DNA of 64,000 nt from positions 1-64,000 of the forward strand of contig PKXA01000102.1 of the NCBI GenBank assembly GCA_003133325.1, read 5' to 3'. Position numbers and translations under genes: made by a program. Source of the DNA: Acidimicrobiaceae bacterium. GTDB lineage: Bacteria > Actinomycetota > Acidimicrobiia > Acidimicrobiales > RAAP-2. The notes beneath the pieces were generated by a model. That model searched no databases. It had not been told where the DNA came from and saw only the letters and a program-made list of their open reading frames with translations. This document shows, piece by piece, positions 43,308 through 52,757 of the stretch (its first letter is position 1; every line of letters starts with the position of its first letter).

Positions 43308-45341
43308 TCAGCCGGCGCGGCGCCCCCGGCTTCGGACATTTGTCTTGTGGCGAAGAAAATCGACCAGCACGTAGTCACCGAGTTCATCCGGTGACGTCGA
43401 GAAGGTCCGACCCCGATTGATACGGGCCAGTTGTTCGATGAATCCCCTGAGCGCCCGATCGGGATCGAGGAGGAACGTGTTGATGGTGATCTTCGATCTG
43501 GTGCAGCGCATGACCTCGGCCAAGGTCACCTCGAGGGTTTCGGCGATGGGCGGATAGTTGAAGAACACGTCATATCCGACTCCCCGTGCGTCGGGGACGA
43601 TATGAGCCGTCGGCTCGCCGTCCGTCACCAGAATGATCTGTTTGGTCCCCGGTTGGTGGGCCAACATCTTGCGAGCCAGAATCAGGCCATGCTGCAGGTT
43701 GGTGCCGTACACGTAGTCCCAACTGACGGTGGGAAGATCTTCGGGCTCGATCACCCGAGCCACCTCGGAGAAACCGACCAGCCCCAAATAGTCGCGCGGG
43801 AAGCGAGTGGTGATCAGCGTGTGGAGGGCGAGCGCCATCTTTTTCGCCGGAACGAAATTGTCGCGCATGGGCATGGACAACGACAGGTCGAGCAACAAGA
43901 CGGTGGCCGTGCGGGACAGCGCTTCGGTCTCGATCACCTCGAAGTCATCCGGGGTGAGTCTCACCGGCACCCCTTGGCCCGAGCGCCGCACCGCATTGTG
44001 CACCGTCCGGGAGAGATCGAGATTGAACGGGTCCCCGAATTGGTAGGGCTTGGTGGTCTCCTCGCGGTCATGGCCCGTCCCACTCCACGTGGTGCGATGG
44101 TTGCCGACCCGATCCTTGGTCAATTGGCCGAACAGATCGGCCAGGGCCTGCTGCCCGATCCGGCGCATCCCTGCCGGGGTCAGCTCGTAGCGACCCTCCC
44201 GCTGGTCGATGAGCCCGGCATCGGCCAACTGTTTGGCCAGCTTGGCCAGTCGATCCATGGAACGGGCGGCGTCCTCCCCCAGGTGTTTGGCCACCTTGTC
44301 GAGATCCACCTCGGACAGAGATGCAGGGGAGTTGGCTGACCGCAGGAACGCCTCGAGCTCGTTGAGCTCTTTCAACCGCGAAGCCGCGTCGGTGGCGTCC
44401 CCCATGCCGAGCGGTTGGTCACCACTGAATTGGTATCGTTGCTCCCAACCAGCGTCAGGGAAGGCTCGCTGTAGATTTCCGGCCAGGCGATCCACCTGCC
44501 AGCGAAGATCCAGATCCTCCAGCAGTGACTCCGCCAGTCCTTGGAGTTGCGCCCGCTGCTCGGGCGACATGGAGTTCCACATGGCCTGTGCCGCAGCCAT
44601 GCGGGCGGCAAGCTGCTCCAGTAGCTCATCGAGGTCGGCGGGATCCCCGGGGAACAGATCGCCGTACTGCTCGAGGAAGGACTCGAAGGTCGGGTCGACA
44701 GGTTCACCCGCCTCCCGTTGTTCGAGCATCCGATTGAGGGCATCGAAGGCGTCGCGCATCCGGGCCAGCTGTTCGGGGTCGGGATTGGTGAACGCCTCGG
44801 ACATCTGTTCGAAGTAGGTGCGAGCCACCTCTTCGCGAAGTCGCTCCATCAGCTCTTCGAAGTGCTGGCGCGCCTCCGAGGAAATGAATCCGTACCGTTG
44901 GAGCCCGCGCACGGTGCCGGCCAGATCCGGCGGCAGCAGATCAAGTGCCATGCGCCGTTCGGTGGCGACTTCGTCGGTGACCTCTTGCCTGCGCTGGTCG
45001 CCCGATTGGCGGGCATCCGTCTCGAGCTGGTCGATTCCGGCCCGTTCCTCGGCCAGCACCTCTTCGAGCTCGGCCGCCACCTCGCTGTACGCGCCGCCCA
45101 AATCCCCACGATCGAGCTGATCCTCCCGCTCGAGCCGAAGTTGATCCAGCAGGTCGCGCAGGCCCTGAACTTCCTCGCCCTCGGGAGTTCTCCAGCCACG
45201 ATTGAGCATCCGTTGCATGGCTTCGTGGAGATCACCATTGGCCAGCAGGTCGTCGGTCAGCTGGGCCAGCACCGCGTCGGCATCGTCGATCTCGGAGTTC
45301 TGGGTTCCGTCCCAGCGCCGATAATCGAAGCGCCAGGTCAT
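43308..45341 (-). CDS. VWA-domain protein, partner of a MoxR/ChlI-type ATPase
   Basis: 677 aa. The first 420 residues are helical and charged. The C-terminal von Willebrand A domain (about 470-660) has the MIDAS metal site DLSLS, with the downstream Asp in LVTDGEPTAH. This resembles ChlD/CoxE-like proteins that work with AAA+ ATPases as chaperones or metal insertases. It overlaps the ATPase gene by 4 bp (45338-45341). The client protein is not encoded nearby in an obvious way. Confidence 0.87.
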   Translation of the reverse strand: MTWRFDYRRWDGTQNSEIDDADAVLAQLTDDLLANGDLHEAMQRMLNRGWRTPEGEEVQGLRDLLDQLRLEREDQLDRGDLGGAYSEVAAELEEVLAEERAGIDQLETDARQSGDQRRQEVTDEVATERRMALDLLPPDLAGTVRGLQRYGFISSEARQHFEELMERLREEVARTYFEQMSEAFTNPDPEQLARMRDAFDALNRMLEQREAGEPVDPTFESFLEQYGDLFPGDPADLDELLEQLAARMAAAQAMWNSMSPEQRAQLQGLAESLLEDLDLRWQVDRLAGNLQRAFPDAGWEQRYQFSGDQPLGMGDATDAASRLKELNELEAFLRSANSPASLSEVDLDKVAKHLGEDAARSMDRLAKLAKQLADAGLIDQREGRYELTPAGMRRIGQQALADLFGQLTKDRVGNHRTTWSGTGHDREETTKPYQFGDPFNLDLSRTVHNAVRRSGQGVPVRLTPDDFEVIETEALSRTATVLLLDLSLSMPMRDNFVPAKKMALALHTLITTRFPRDYLGLVGFSEVARVIEPEDLPTVSWDYVYGTNLQHGLILARKMLAHQPGTKQIILVTDGEPTAHIVPDARGVGYDVFFNYPPIAETLEVTLAEVMRCTRSKITINTFLLDPDRALRGFIEQLARINRGRTFSTSPDELGDYVLVDFLRHKTNVRSRGRRAG

Positions 45342-46855
45342 CCCCGGCCCCGATACGTGGCCCGAGCGCCGGCTGCCTCTTTGTTGAGACGCTTGGTGAG
45401 ATGCAGGCCCTCCAGGAGGAACTCGACGGCACTGGCCACCACCCCGGGATCCTCCGATCCGCCGGCCAGGGCCAGCACCGGTCCGGACAACACCGGGAGC
45501 CGGGTCAGGGTCTCGGCGTAGACCGATGCCGGAAGATCATCGCCGGCGTGGACAACCGTCTCTTCGGTGAACGCCGCCACCACGGCGTGCGGGTCATCGA
45601 GGATCACTCGGCGGCGAAAGACCGACAGCACAGCGGCGGCCAGCAGCTGGGATACCAGGAGCTCCTCCCGGCCCTCCTCCAGGGTCTCCACTTCGACCTT
45701 CCCCAGGGTGGATGAGACAAGGGACGCCAGGTCCGAGACCCGGGGTACGGCTCCGGCCTCACCGTTTCGAAGGGCCCGGCGGGTGGCGTTGGCGGCCAAC
45801 GTCTCGTAGTTGGCAATTGTCAACCGGACGGAGACCCCCGACCTCTGATTGAGGTGTGGGCTCTCCCGGGCGAGCTGGCTCATGGCCGCTATGACCTCGG
45901 CCATGAAGTCGGGCATCTCCAACCGGGGAAGACTAGGGCCGGCGTCCGTGCCATTGTCCCGAGCGCCCTCAGTTGTCCCGGGAAGATGAGCTTCCACCTG
46001 GGCAATGCGTAGTTCGGTCTCCGCGTCCAGGGGATAGTGGGTACGGATCTGGGCCCCGAAGCGGTCCTTCAGGGGGGTGATGATCCTCCCGCGGTTGGTG
46101 TAGTCCTCAGGGTTGGCGGTGGCGAGGAGAACAATGTCGAGGGGCAGGCGCACCCGATGGCCGCGGATCTGGACATCGCGCTCCTCCAACACGTTGAGGA
46201 GACCCACTTGAATCCGCTCGGCCAGGTCGGGGAGCTCATTGACGGCGAAGATGCCTCGATTGAGCCGAGGCACCAAGCCGTAGTGGATGGTCAACTCGTC
46301 AGACAGGTACCGGCCCTCAGCCACCCGGATGGGGTCGACTTCCCCGATGAGGTCAGCGATGGAGGTATCCGGAGTGGCCAGCTTCTCGCCATAACGCTCA
46401 CTCCGGTGTATCCACGAGACCGGCGTGTGATCGCCCGACTCGGCTACCAGATCCTTGGCGAACCGGGAGATGGGGCGGTACGGGTCGTCATTGATCTCGG
46501 AATGGGCCACGATCGGCAGCCATTCGTCGAGGAGCCCGACGAGCGACCGGATGAGCCGTGTCTTCGCCTGACCACGCTCGCCGAGCAGAATCACGTCGTG
46601 CCCTGCCATCACCGCGTTCTCGAGCTGGGGCAGCACGGTGTCGTCGAAACCGAGCACGCCGGTCACCAGAGGCTGACCGCTGGCAATTCGGGCTGCAGCG
46701 TTGCGGCGCATTTCCACCGCCACCGGAATCGACCGCCATCCCACCTCCCGAAGGCGGCCCAGGGTGGTGATGTCCGGAGGAGGTGTTGTCCGGTCCTCGG
46801 GATCAGGGGTGGCGTCTCCGGGATCAGGGGTGGCGTCAGGCTTCACCTTGCTCAT
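45338..46855 (-). CDS. MoxR/magnesium-chelatase-I-like AAA+ ATPase
   Basis: 505 aa. Walker A LLGERGQAKTRL is near residue 92, the Walker B region is GIFAVNELPDL, and sensor 1 is VLLATANPEDYTNRGRIITP, all typical of the ChlI/MoxR clade. The Asn before Glu is usual there. The N-terminal tail is a Asp/Pro/Thr repeat encoded by a 21-bp direct repeat. Together with the VWA protein it probably forms a chaperone-like complex. ATG 46855 has TAGGCT 7 nt upstream and no Shine-Dalgarno, so it is probably leaderless. It is divergent from sdh. Confidence 0.87.
   Translation of the reverse strand: MSKVKPDATPDPGDATPDPEDRTTPPPDITTLGRLREVGWRSIPVAVEMRRNAAARIASGQPLVTGVLGFDDTVLPQLENAVMAGHDVILLGERGQAKTRLIRSLVGLLDEWLPIVAHSEINDDPYRPISRFAKDLVAESGDHTPVSWIHRSERYGEKLATPDTSIADLIGEVDPIRVAEGRYLSDELTIHYGLVPRLNRGIFAVNELPDLAERIQVGLLNVLEERDVQIRGHRVRLPLDIVLLATANPEDYTNRGRIITPLKDRFGAQIRTHYPLDAETELRIAQVEAHLPGTTEGARDNGTDAGPSLPRLEMPDFMAEVIAAMSQLARESPHLNQRSGVSVRLTIANYETLAANATRRALRNGEAGAVPRVSDLASLVSSTLGKVEVETLEEGREELLVSQLLAAAVLSVFRRRVILDDPHAVVAAFTEETVVHAGDDLPASVYAETLTRLPVLSGPVLALAGGSEDPGVVASAVEFLLEGLHLTKRLNKEAAGARATYRGRG
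46799..46837 (-). repeat. 21-bp direct repeat in the ATPase N-terminus
   Basis: GGGATCAGGGGTGGCGTC occurs at 46799-46816 and again at 46820-46837 (period 21). It encodes a duplicated DATPDP segment in a disordered tail. Confidence 0.8.
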
Positions 46856-46862
46856 GGTTTGG

Positions 46863-46868
46863 AGCCTA
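46863..46868 (-). promoter_or_regulatory. -10 box TAGGCT of the MoxR-type ATPase gene
   Basis: On the minus strand the box ends 7 nt before ATG 46855. It is the same hexamer as at 32150, 34062 and 53961. Confidence 0.5.
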
Positions 46869-47074
46869 CGCGAGCTCGTTCACCCATGGTTCGCCGGACC
46901 GAGGGACCCTGTTACCCGCCGGCATCCACCAATCCCGACCCCAAAAACAGCTCCCGAGCACATCGCAGTTTCACGAGGAGGGCGCGTTAGTGGAAAGATG
47001 ATGCCCCATCAGCACACGGGCCGGCTCGGCCCGCACCATATTCCGGCCCGCGGGCCGATACAGGGAGGAACGAC

Positions 47075-47899
47075 TTGACCACGTTGGAGGACGCCAAAGT
47101 CACCCCGGTCGTGCTCGGAGGGGTACGGGGCGGGCCATCGGTCCCGACCCTGCGCAAGGACCGCTGGTGGATACAGCCGGTGTTTACCGTCAGCGTGCTG
47201 GCGGCATTTGTGGCCTATGCCACCTGGGCCGCCTTCGTGAACAACAACTACTTCGTCGGCGCCGCCCAACACCGCGACCTCATCTCGCCGTTCTATTCGC
47301 CCTGCCTGACGGCCACCTGTGTGCCCGGCAGTCACCCGGGCTCGATCATCACCTGGTGGACCATCTCCCCGGCCCTGTTGATTCTCATCTTCCCACTCGG
47401 TTTTCGGCTCACCTGCTACTACTACCGCAAGGCCTACTACCGGTCGTTCTGGTGGGCCCCCCCGGCTTGCGCGGTCTCCGACGCCCATGGCTCCTACTCC
47501 GGTGAGTCGAAATTCCCCCTGTTCTTTCAGAACATCCACCGCTATTTCTTCTACGCCGGCCTGGTGTTCAACACCATCCTCACCATCGACGCCATCGTGG
47601 CCTTCCGGCAACCTGGTGATGGACTCGGCTTCAGCGTCGGAACTGCAGTTCTTCTCATCAACGCCACGCTCCTGTGGCTGTATTCGCTGAGCTGCCATGC
47701 CTGTCGACACCTGTGCGGTGGCGGCGTGAAGCAGTTCTCCGCCGCTCCCATCCGCCACCGGATCTGGAAGACCCTCACCCCGCTCAACGCCAAGCACATG
47801 GTCTTCGCCTGGATGAGCCTGGTCTTCGTGGCCCTCACCGACGTCTATGTTCGTTTGGTGGCCAGCGGGGCCATTCACGACTACGGCTTTCACTTCTAA
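47075..47899 (+). CDS. sdhC: Succinate dehydrogenase membrane anchor (cytochrome b-type subunit)
   Basis: 274 aa with about five membrane helices. LTCYYYRKAYYRSFWW, then FFQNIHRYFFYAGLVFN and SLSCHACRHLCGG provide several conserved His that can hold haem, as in the single-subunit anchors of the mycobacterial Sdh1 type (Rv0249c-like). It links the FAD and iron-sulfur subunits to the quinone pool. It starts with TTG at 47075, 6 nt after a strong AGGGAGGAA, so the rare start codon is well supported. sdhA follows after 14 bp. Confidence 0.85.
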   Translation: MTTLEDAKVTPVVLGGVRGGPSVPTLRKDRWWIQPVFTVSVLAAFVAYATWAAFVNNNYFVGAAQHRDLISPFYSPCLTATCVPGSHPGSIITWWTISPALLILIFPLGFRLTCYYYRKAYYRSFWWAPPACAVSDAHGSYSGESKFPLFFQNIHRYFFYAGLVFNTILTIDAIVAFRQPGDGLGFSVGTAVLLINATLLWLYSLSCHACRHLCGGGVKQFSAAPIRHRIWKTLTPLNAKHMVFAWMSLVFVALTDVYVRLVASGAIHDYGFHF

Positions 47900-47913
47900 G
47901 GGGTATCGAACAC

Positions 47914-49761
47914 ATGCCTGAGTACGAAACCCACGACTTCGACGTCATCGTCATCGGTGCCGGAGGCGCCGGTCTCCGAGCCGCCATCGAAGCGAATGCC
48001 AAGGGGTTGCGCACCGCTTTGGTGTGCAAGTCCCTGCTGGGCAAGGCCCATACGGTGATGGCCGAGGGCGGTGTGGCCGCCGCTCTCGGGAACGTCTACC
48101 CCGAGGACAACTGGGAGGTCCACTTCCGCGACACCATGCGCGGCGGGAAGATGCTCAACAACTGGCGGATGGCTCAGCTGCACGCCCAGGAGGCCCCCGA
48201 CCGAGTCCGCGAGCTCGAGGAGTGGGGCGCCCTCTTCGATCGGACCAAGGACGGGCTGATCCTCCAGCGCGACTTCGGTGGCCATCGCTATGCCCGCCTG
48301 GCCCACGTGGGGGACCGGACCGGTCTCGAGATGATCCGGACCCTGCAGCAGAAGGCGGTGGCCGACGGGGTCGAGGTCTTCATGGAGGTGAAAGTCCTCC
48401 GGCTCCTCCGCGACGCTGACGGGGTCGTCTCCGGCGCGGTCGGCTACTGGCGCCCGAGCGGCGAGTTCGTCGCCTTCACCGCCAAGTCGGTGGTTCTGGC
48501 CACTGGCGGCATCGGCAGGAGCTGGATGTACACCACTAACTCGTGGGAGTCGACCGGCGACGGTGTGGCGATGGCCTTGTGGGCCGGCGCCGACGCCATC
48601 GAGATGGAGTGCGTCCAGTTCCATCCCACCGGCATGGTGTGGCCGATGTCGGTCCGGGGCCTCCTCGTCACCGAGGCAGTACGCGGCGACGGGGGCGTCC
48701 TTCGCAACTCGGACGGCAAGCGGTTCATGTTCGACTACATCCCCGAGATGTTCGCGGCCGAAACCGCGGATTCGGAGGCCGAGGGTGACCGCTGGTACGA
48801 CGACCATGCCAACAACCGGCGCCCACCGGAGCTCCTCCCCCGCGACGAGGTGGCACGCTCCATCAATAGTGAGGTGAAGGCCGGCCGGGGCAGCCCGCAC
48901 GGCGGCGTATTCCTCGATATCGCCTCCCGTCTCAGCGCCGAGGACATCCGTCGCAGGCTCCCATCCATGTACCATCAGTTCAAAGAACTTGCCGGGGTGG
49001 ACATCACCGCCGAGGCCATGGAGGTGGGGCCCACCTGCCACTATGCGAATGGCGGGGTCCGGGTCGACGCCGACTCGACCGCAACCACCGCCCCCGGGCT
49101 GTTCGCTGCAGGCGAGTTGGCCGGAGGCCTGCATGGGTCGAACCGCTTGGGGGGCAACTCCCTCTCCGACCTGATCGTCTTCGGACGCCGGGCCGGTATC
49201 GGGGCGGCCGAGTTCGCCGAGGGGCGTACCGGCAGGGTCACGGTGGACGAGGGGGAGGTCGCCAGCGCCATCTCCGCGGCCCTGGCCCCATTCGAACGCG
49301 ACGGGGGCGAGAACCCCTACGAAGTGCACCACGATCTCCAGACGACCATGCAGGACCTGGTCGGTATCATCCGCACCGGTTCCGAGCTCGAAGAAGCCAT
49401 GGGGAAGATCGAGGCCCTCGAGGAGCGAGCGGCCAACGTCTCGGCGAGCGGCGGGCACCAGTACAACCCGGGTTGGAACCTGGCCACCGACCTCCCGTCG
49501 ATGCTCACGGTGTCGCGTTGCGTGGCCCAGGGAGCCCTCAACCGCAAGGAGAGCCGTGGTGGCCATACCCGTCAGGACTTCCCGAGACCCGACCCCGAGA
49601 TGGGCTCGGTGAACTTCGTCCAGGGCATACCGACGAGCACCACCGACACCTCAGGAGCAGGCGGGACACCCTCCGTTCGCTCGATCACCATCACGCCCGT
49701 GCCGCTACCGGTGATGCCGGACGAGTTAATGGCACTCATGGAGTTGAAGGAGGCTTACTGA
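47914..49761 (+). CDS. sdhA: Succinate dehydrogenase/fumarate reductase flavoprotein subunit
   Basis: 615 aa. The dinucleotide-binding motif VIVIGAGGAGLRAA is at about 11-24. H46 in GKAHTVMAEGG is the expected site of covalent FAD. QFHPTGM and the Arg of LPRDEVARSI mark the dicarboxylate site. HYANGGVRVD and GSNRLGGNSLSDLIVFGRRAG close the FAD domain. It oxidises succinate in the TCA cycle. ATG 47914 matches the family start; the longer open frame overlaps sdhC. It shares one base with the sdhB start (TGATG). Confidence 0.96.
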   Translation: MPEYETHDFDVIVIGAGGAGLRAAIEANAKGLRTALVCKSLLGKAHTVMAEGGVAAALGNVYPEDNWEVHFRDTMRGGKMLNNWRMAQLHAQEAPDRVRELEEWGALFDRTKDGLILQRDFGGHRYARLAHVGDRTGLEMIRTLQQKAVADGVEVFMEVKVLRLLRDADGVVSGAVGYWRPSGEFVAFTAKSVVLATGGIGRSWMYTTNSWESTGDGVAMALWAGADAIEMECVQFHPTGMVWPMSVRGLLVTEAVRGDGGVLRNSDGKRFMFDYIPEMFAAETADSEAEGDRWYDDHANNRRPPELLPRDEVARSINSEVKAGRGSPHGGVFLDIASRLSAEDIRRRLPSMYHQFKELAGVDITAEAMEVGPTCHYANGGVRVDADSTATTAPGLFAAGELAGGLHGSNRLGGNSLSDLIVFGRRAGIGAAEFAEGRTGRVTVDEGEVASAISAALAPFERDGGENPYEVHHDLQTTMQDLVGIIRTGSELEEAMGKIEALEERAANVSASGGHQYNPGWNLATDLPSMLTVSRCVAQGALNRKESRGGHTRQDFPRPDPEMGSVNFVQGIPTSTTDTSGAGGTPSVRSITITPVPLPVMPDELMALMELKEAY

Positions 49762-50666
49762 TGGCCGACGAAATCGTTCGACAGTATGTCGACTCTGCCT
49801 CCACGACCGGCAACGTGACCATGAGCGTCTGGCGCGGCGACGCCGGTGGTGGCGGTTTCGTCGAGTACGAGTTGGAAGCAAAGGAGGGCGAGGTGGTCCT
49901 CGACGTCATCCACCGGATGCAGGCAACCCAGGCACCCGATCTGGCGTGCCGTTGGAACTGCAAGGCCGGCAAGTGCGGCTCGTGCTCGGCCGAGATCAAC
50001 GGCAAGCCGGCCCTCATGTGCATGACCCGTATGGAAACTCTGCCCACGGGCGAGCCGATCACCGTGGCCCCGCTCAAGACGTTTCCGATCATTCGCGACC
50101 TGGTGACCGACGTCTCGTACAACTATGAGGTCGCCAAGCGGATCCCGTCCTTCAATCCCCGCCCCAAGACAAATGACGAGCTCAAGGCGGGCGGCTACAG
50201 GATGGCCCAGATCGATGTGGAACGGAGCCAGGAGTTCCGCAAGTGCATCGAGTGCTTCCTGTGTCAGGACGTCTGCCACGTGATCCGGGATCACGAGGAG
50301 AACAAGACCACGTTCGCCGGTCCCCGCTTCTTCGCCCGGTCGGCCGAGTTGGAGATGCACCCCCTCGACGTCACCGACCGGCGGGCGATCCTGCGTGAGG
50401 AGCAGGGCCTCGGGATGTGCAACATCACCAAATGCTGCACCGAGGTGTGCCCCGAGCACATCAAGATCACCGACAACGCCATCATTCCGCTCAAGGAACG
50501 TGTGGTCGACGCCTCCTACGATCCGGTGGCATGGCTGGGACGCAAAATTCTTCGTCGCACCAAAGCATCGGCAACCGAGGCTCGAGCGACCTCACTGGTG
50601 AGCGGACCCCCGGCCGTGCAACCCGATACTGCCGTTCGCGGGATCCCGACTGCCGTCGCCGAGTGA
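49761..50666 (+). CDS. sdhB: Succinate dehydrogenase iron-sulfur subunit
   Basis: 301 aa, longer than the classic 240 aa because of extra residues at both ends. The 2Fe-2S ligands are in CRWNCKAGKCGSC. The C-terminal domain has CIECFLCQDVC and CNITKCCTEVCP for the 4Fe-4S and 3Fe-4S centres. It passes electrons from SdhA to the membrane anchor. The start overlaps the sdhA stop by one base, so translation is coupled. The C-terminal 50 residues are unconserved. Confidence 0.95.
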   Translation: MADEIVRQYVDSASTTGNVTMSVWRGDAGGGGFVEYELEAKEGEVVLDVIHRMQATQAPDLACRWNCKAGKCGSCSAEINGKPALMCMTRMETLPTGEPITVAPLKTFPIIRDLVTDVSYNYEVAKRIPSFNPRPKTNDELKAGGYRMAQIDVERSQEFRKCIECFLCQDVCHVIRDHEENKTTFAGPRFFARSAELEMHPLDVTDRRAILREEQGLGMCNITKCCTEVCPEHIKITDNAIIPLKERVVDASYDPVAWLGRKILRRTKASATEARATSLVSGPPAVQPDTAVRGIPTAVAE

Positions 50667-50703
50667 CCCCCCGGCAGCACGCCTCCTCCCCGACTGGCCG
50701 GCT

Positions 50704-51126
50704 GTGCCGCATTTTCTGAGTCCCGAGTGGGTGGCCGCCTTTGATGGTGCCCTCGCCGGCGTGGCCATACCCGGCCCCGGAGATGACGCCGGATTGGCCG
50801 CCATCGATGGCCGGTTCACCGTGGTCCAAGAGGTCCATGGCACCCCAACCGGCGATGTCACCGTGGTGTTGACAGTCGATGACGGTACGGTGCATGTGTC
50901 GTTGGCCGCGGATCCCGAGTCCGGTGCCGAGATGGCCGACGTGGCCATCTCCCTCTCCTACGAGGATGCCGCTGCGTTGTCCAAGGGCGAGTTGGTGGCC
51001 GCCGAGGCGTTGACCGCCGGGCGTGTCCGGGTGCGCGGAGACCTGTCGGTGCTGGTGGCCAGTCAGCAGATGTTGGCGTCGGCCCAGCCGTACGTGCAGG
51101 CGCTCACCGCCGACACGACCTACTAG
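50704..51126 (+). CDS. SCP2-like (sterol carrier fold) protein
   Basis: 140 aa. The pattern FLSPEWVAAFDGALAG, then GDVTVVLTVDDGTVHVSLA, then AAALSKGELVAAEALTAGRVRVRGDLSVLV matches small actinobacterial SCP2-domain proteins (hydrophobic ligand pocket, low-affinity lipid binding). No signal peptide. It starts with GTG at 50704 with no clear Shine-Dalgarno, 37 bp after sdhB. Ligand unknown. Confidence 0.7.
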   Translation: MPHFLSPEWVAAFDGALAGVAIPGPGDDAGLAAIDGRFTVVQEVHGTPTGDVTVVLTVDDGTVHVSLAADPESGAEMADVAISLSYEDAAALSKGELVAAEALTAGRVRVRGDLSVLVASQQMLASAQPYVQALTADTTY

Positions 51127-51240
51127 CCCCCCGGTTCCTACCAGGCTTCGGACCGGTCCCATGCAGACGGCTCCAGGCCGTGGCACGGTAGAGCCCATGA
51201 CAGGCATCGCACCGTTGCAGCCGCACACCGAGGGGGCACC

Positions 51241-51666
51241 GTGGAAATCCTGAGTGGTCGGACCATCATCCACCCGATCGACCTCGAACGGACAATCCGC
51301 TTCTACTGGGAAGAGCTCGGGCTCGGCGTTGCCCGAGAGTTCGGCTCCGGGTCCGATCGGGGAGTGGTGTTCTTCACCGGGGGAGGGCTTCTCGAGGTGG
51401 TCGGCGAGGCCGGGTCCGGCGATGCCGAACATCTGTCATCCGGCTCCGGCCCGGCCGTGGCCCTGTGGTTTCAGGTCCGAGATGCCGGAGCGACCGTCGC
51501 CGAGCTCAGCCGGCGCGGTGTGCCGGTCGCCCGCCAGCCGGTGCTCGAGCCATGGGGTCTTATCGAAGCCTGGGTCGATGATCCCGACGGAATCCGCATT
51601 CATGTCGTCGAAGTCCCACCGGACCACCCGCTCCGGCGCGACCTCCGCGATCTCGACGAGTTCTAG
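51241..51666 (+). CDS. VOC-family (glyoxalase-fold) protein
   Basis: 141 aa single-domain VOC protein: [20 protein letters not shown] at the N-terminus, [14 protein letters not shown] in the middle, and [16 protein letters not shown] at the end, where Glu and His could bind metal. GTG 51241 follows GAGGGG by 5 nt. Its stop shares the palindrome CTAG with the stop of the convergent mdh gene. Substrate unknown. Confidence 0.8.
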   Translation: MEILSGRTIIHPIDLERTIRFYWEELGLGVAREFGSGSDRGVVFFTGGGLLEVVGEAGSGDAEHLSSGSGPAVALWFQVRDAGATVAELSRRGVPVARQPVLEPWGLIEAWVDDPDGIRIHVVEVPPDHPLRRDLRDLDEF

Positions 51667-52655
51667 GGCAACAGAGCGGCGACGTCGGCGCGCTCGGACT
51701 CGAGCTCTTCGGTGGTGATCCGGATGCGCTCGGTAGCGAAGTCGTCGTGGTGCAGTCCTTCCACCACTTCCCAGGCACCAGCCGAGTTCACTCGCACCGG
51801 AAAGCCGAACTGCAGTCCGGCCGGCACCCCGTACTCACCGTTGGACACGACGGCCAGGGACGTCACATCGTCGTTGGGGGTAGTGGTGCGGATGCTCACG
51901 ACCGAATCGATGGCGGCGTTGGCCGCGGAGGCGGCGGAGGAAAGGCCCCGGGCTTCGATGATGGCGGCGCCCCGCTTCTGCACCGTGGTGATGAACTCGC
52001 CCTGCAGCCACTCCATGTCGTCGATGACGTCGGGAACTGGTTTACCGTTGATGCGGGCATTGGCGAAGTCGGGGAATTGGGTGGCGGAATGGTTTCCCCA
52101 AATAGCCAGGTTGGTCACCGCGGCAACCGGGACTCCGGCTCGCTTGGCCAGTTGGCTAGTGGCCCGGTTCTCGTCGAGCCGGGTCATGGCGAACCACCTG
52201 TCGGACGGCACTTCGGGAGCGTTGGATCGGGCGATCAGGCAGTTGGTATTGCAGGGGTTGCCCACCACCAGGACCCGGATATCGGAGGCGGCGTTGGCGG
52301 CAATGGCCTGGCCTTGCGGGCCGAAGATCCCACCGTTGATAGTGAGCAGGTCCCCACGCTCCATGCCTGCCTTGCGGGGCACCGACCCGACCAGCAGTGC
52401 CCACGAGGTGCCATCAAAGGCTGTCTTCAGGTCGGTGGTGGCGACGATGTCGCTGACCAGGGGGAATGCCCCGTCATCGATCTCCATGACGACCCCTTCC
52501 AGGGCCTTCATGCCGGGCTCGATTTCCAGAAGGCGGAGAACCACCGGCTGGTCGGGCCCCAACAGTTGCCCCGAGGCGATCCGGAAGAGCAGGGAGTACC
52601 CGATCTGGCCGGCGGCCCCGGTGACGGTGACGTGGACGGGAGTCTTGGCTGCCAT
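51663..52655 (-). CDS. mdh: Malate dehydrogenase
   Basis: 330 aa NAD-dependent enzyme converting malate and oxaloacetate. The NAD motif [19 protein letters not shown] is at about 9-27. The active-site loop [14 protein letters not shown] carries the substrate Arg, and WGNHS holds the catalytic His. It is of the cytosolic-type MDH group seen in actinobacteria. ATG 52655 has TAGCCT 6 nt upstream, so it is probably leaderless. icd lies upstream on the same strand but appears to have its own promoter. Confidence 0.95.
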   Translation of the reverse strand: MAAKTPVHVTVTGAAGQIGYSLLFRIASGQLLGPDQPVVLRLLEIEPGMKALEGVVMEIDDGAFPLVSDIVATTDLKTAFDGTSWALLVGSVPRKAGMERGDLLTINGGIFGPQGQAIAANAASDIRVLVVGNPCNTNCLIARSNAPEVPSDRWFAMTRLDENRATSQLAKRAGVPVAAVTNLAIWGNHSATQFPDFANARINGKPVPDVIDDMEWLQGEFITTVQKRGAAIIEARGLSSAASAANAAIDSVVSIRTTTPNDDVTSLAVVSNGEYGVPAGLQFGFPVRVNSAGAWEVVEGLHHDDFATERIRITTEELESERADVAALLP

Positions 52656-52661
52656 GGCATG

Positions 52662-52667
52662 AGGCTA
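52662..52667 (-). promoter_or_regulatory. -10 box TAGCCT of mdh
   Basis: On the minus strand the box ends 6 nt before ATG 52655. No Shine-Dalgarno is seen. Confidence 0.5.
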
Positions 52668-52757
52668 ATCGGGCCGGCTTCACGAGGTCGAACCCGGGCC
52701 ACGCCGGCACAGATGCGATACCCATGGCGGCCCGCCCGCCGGTTGGCTGACCGAGTT

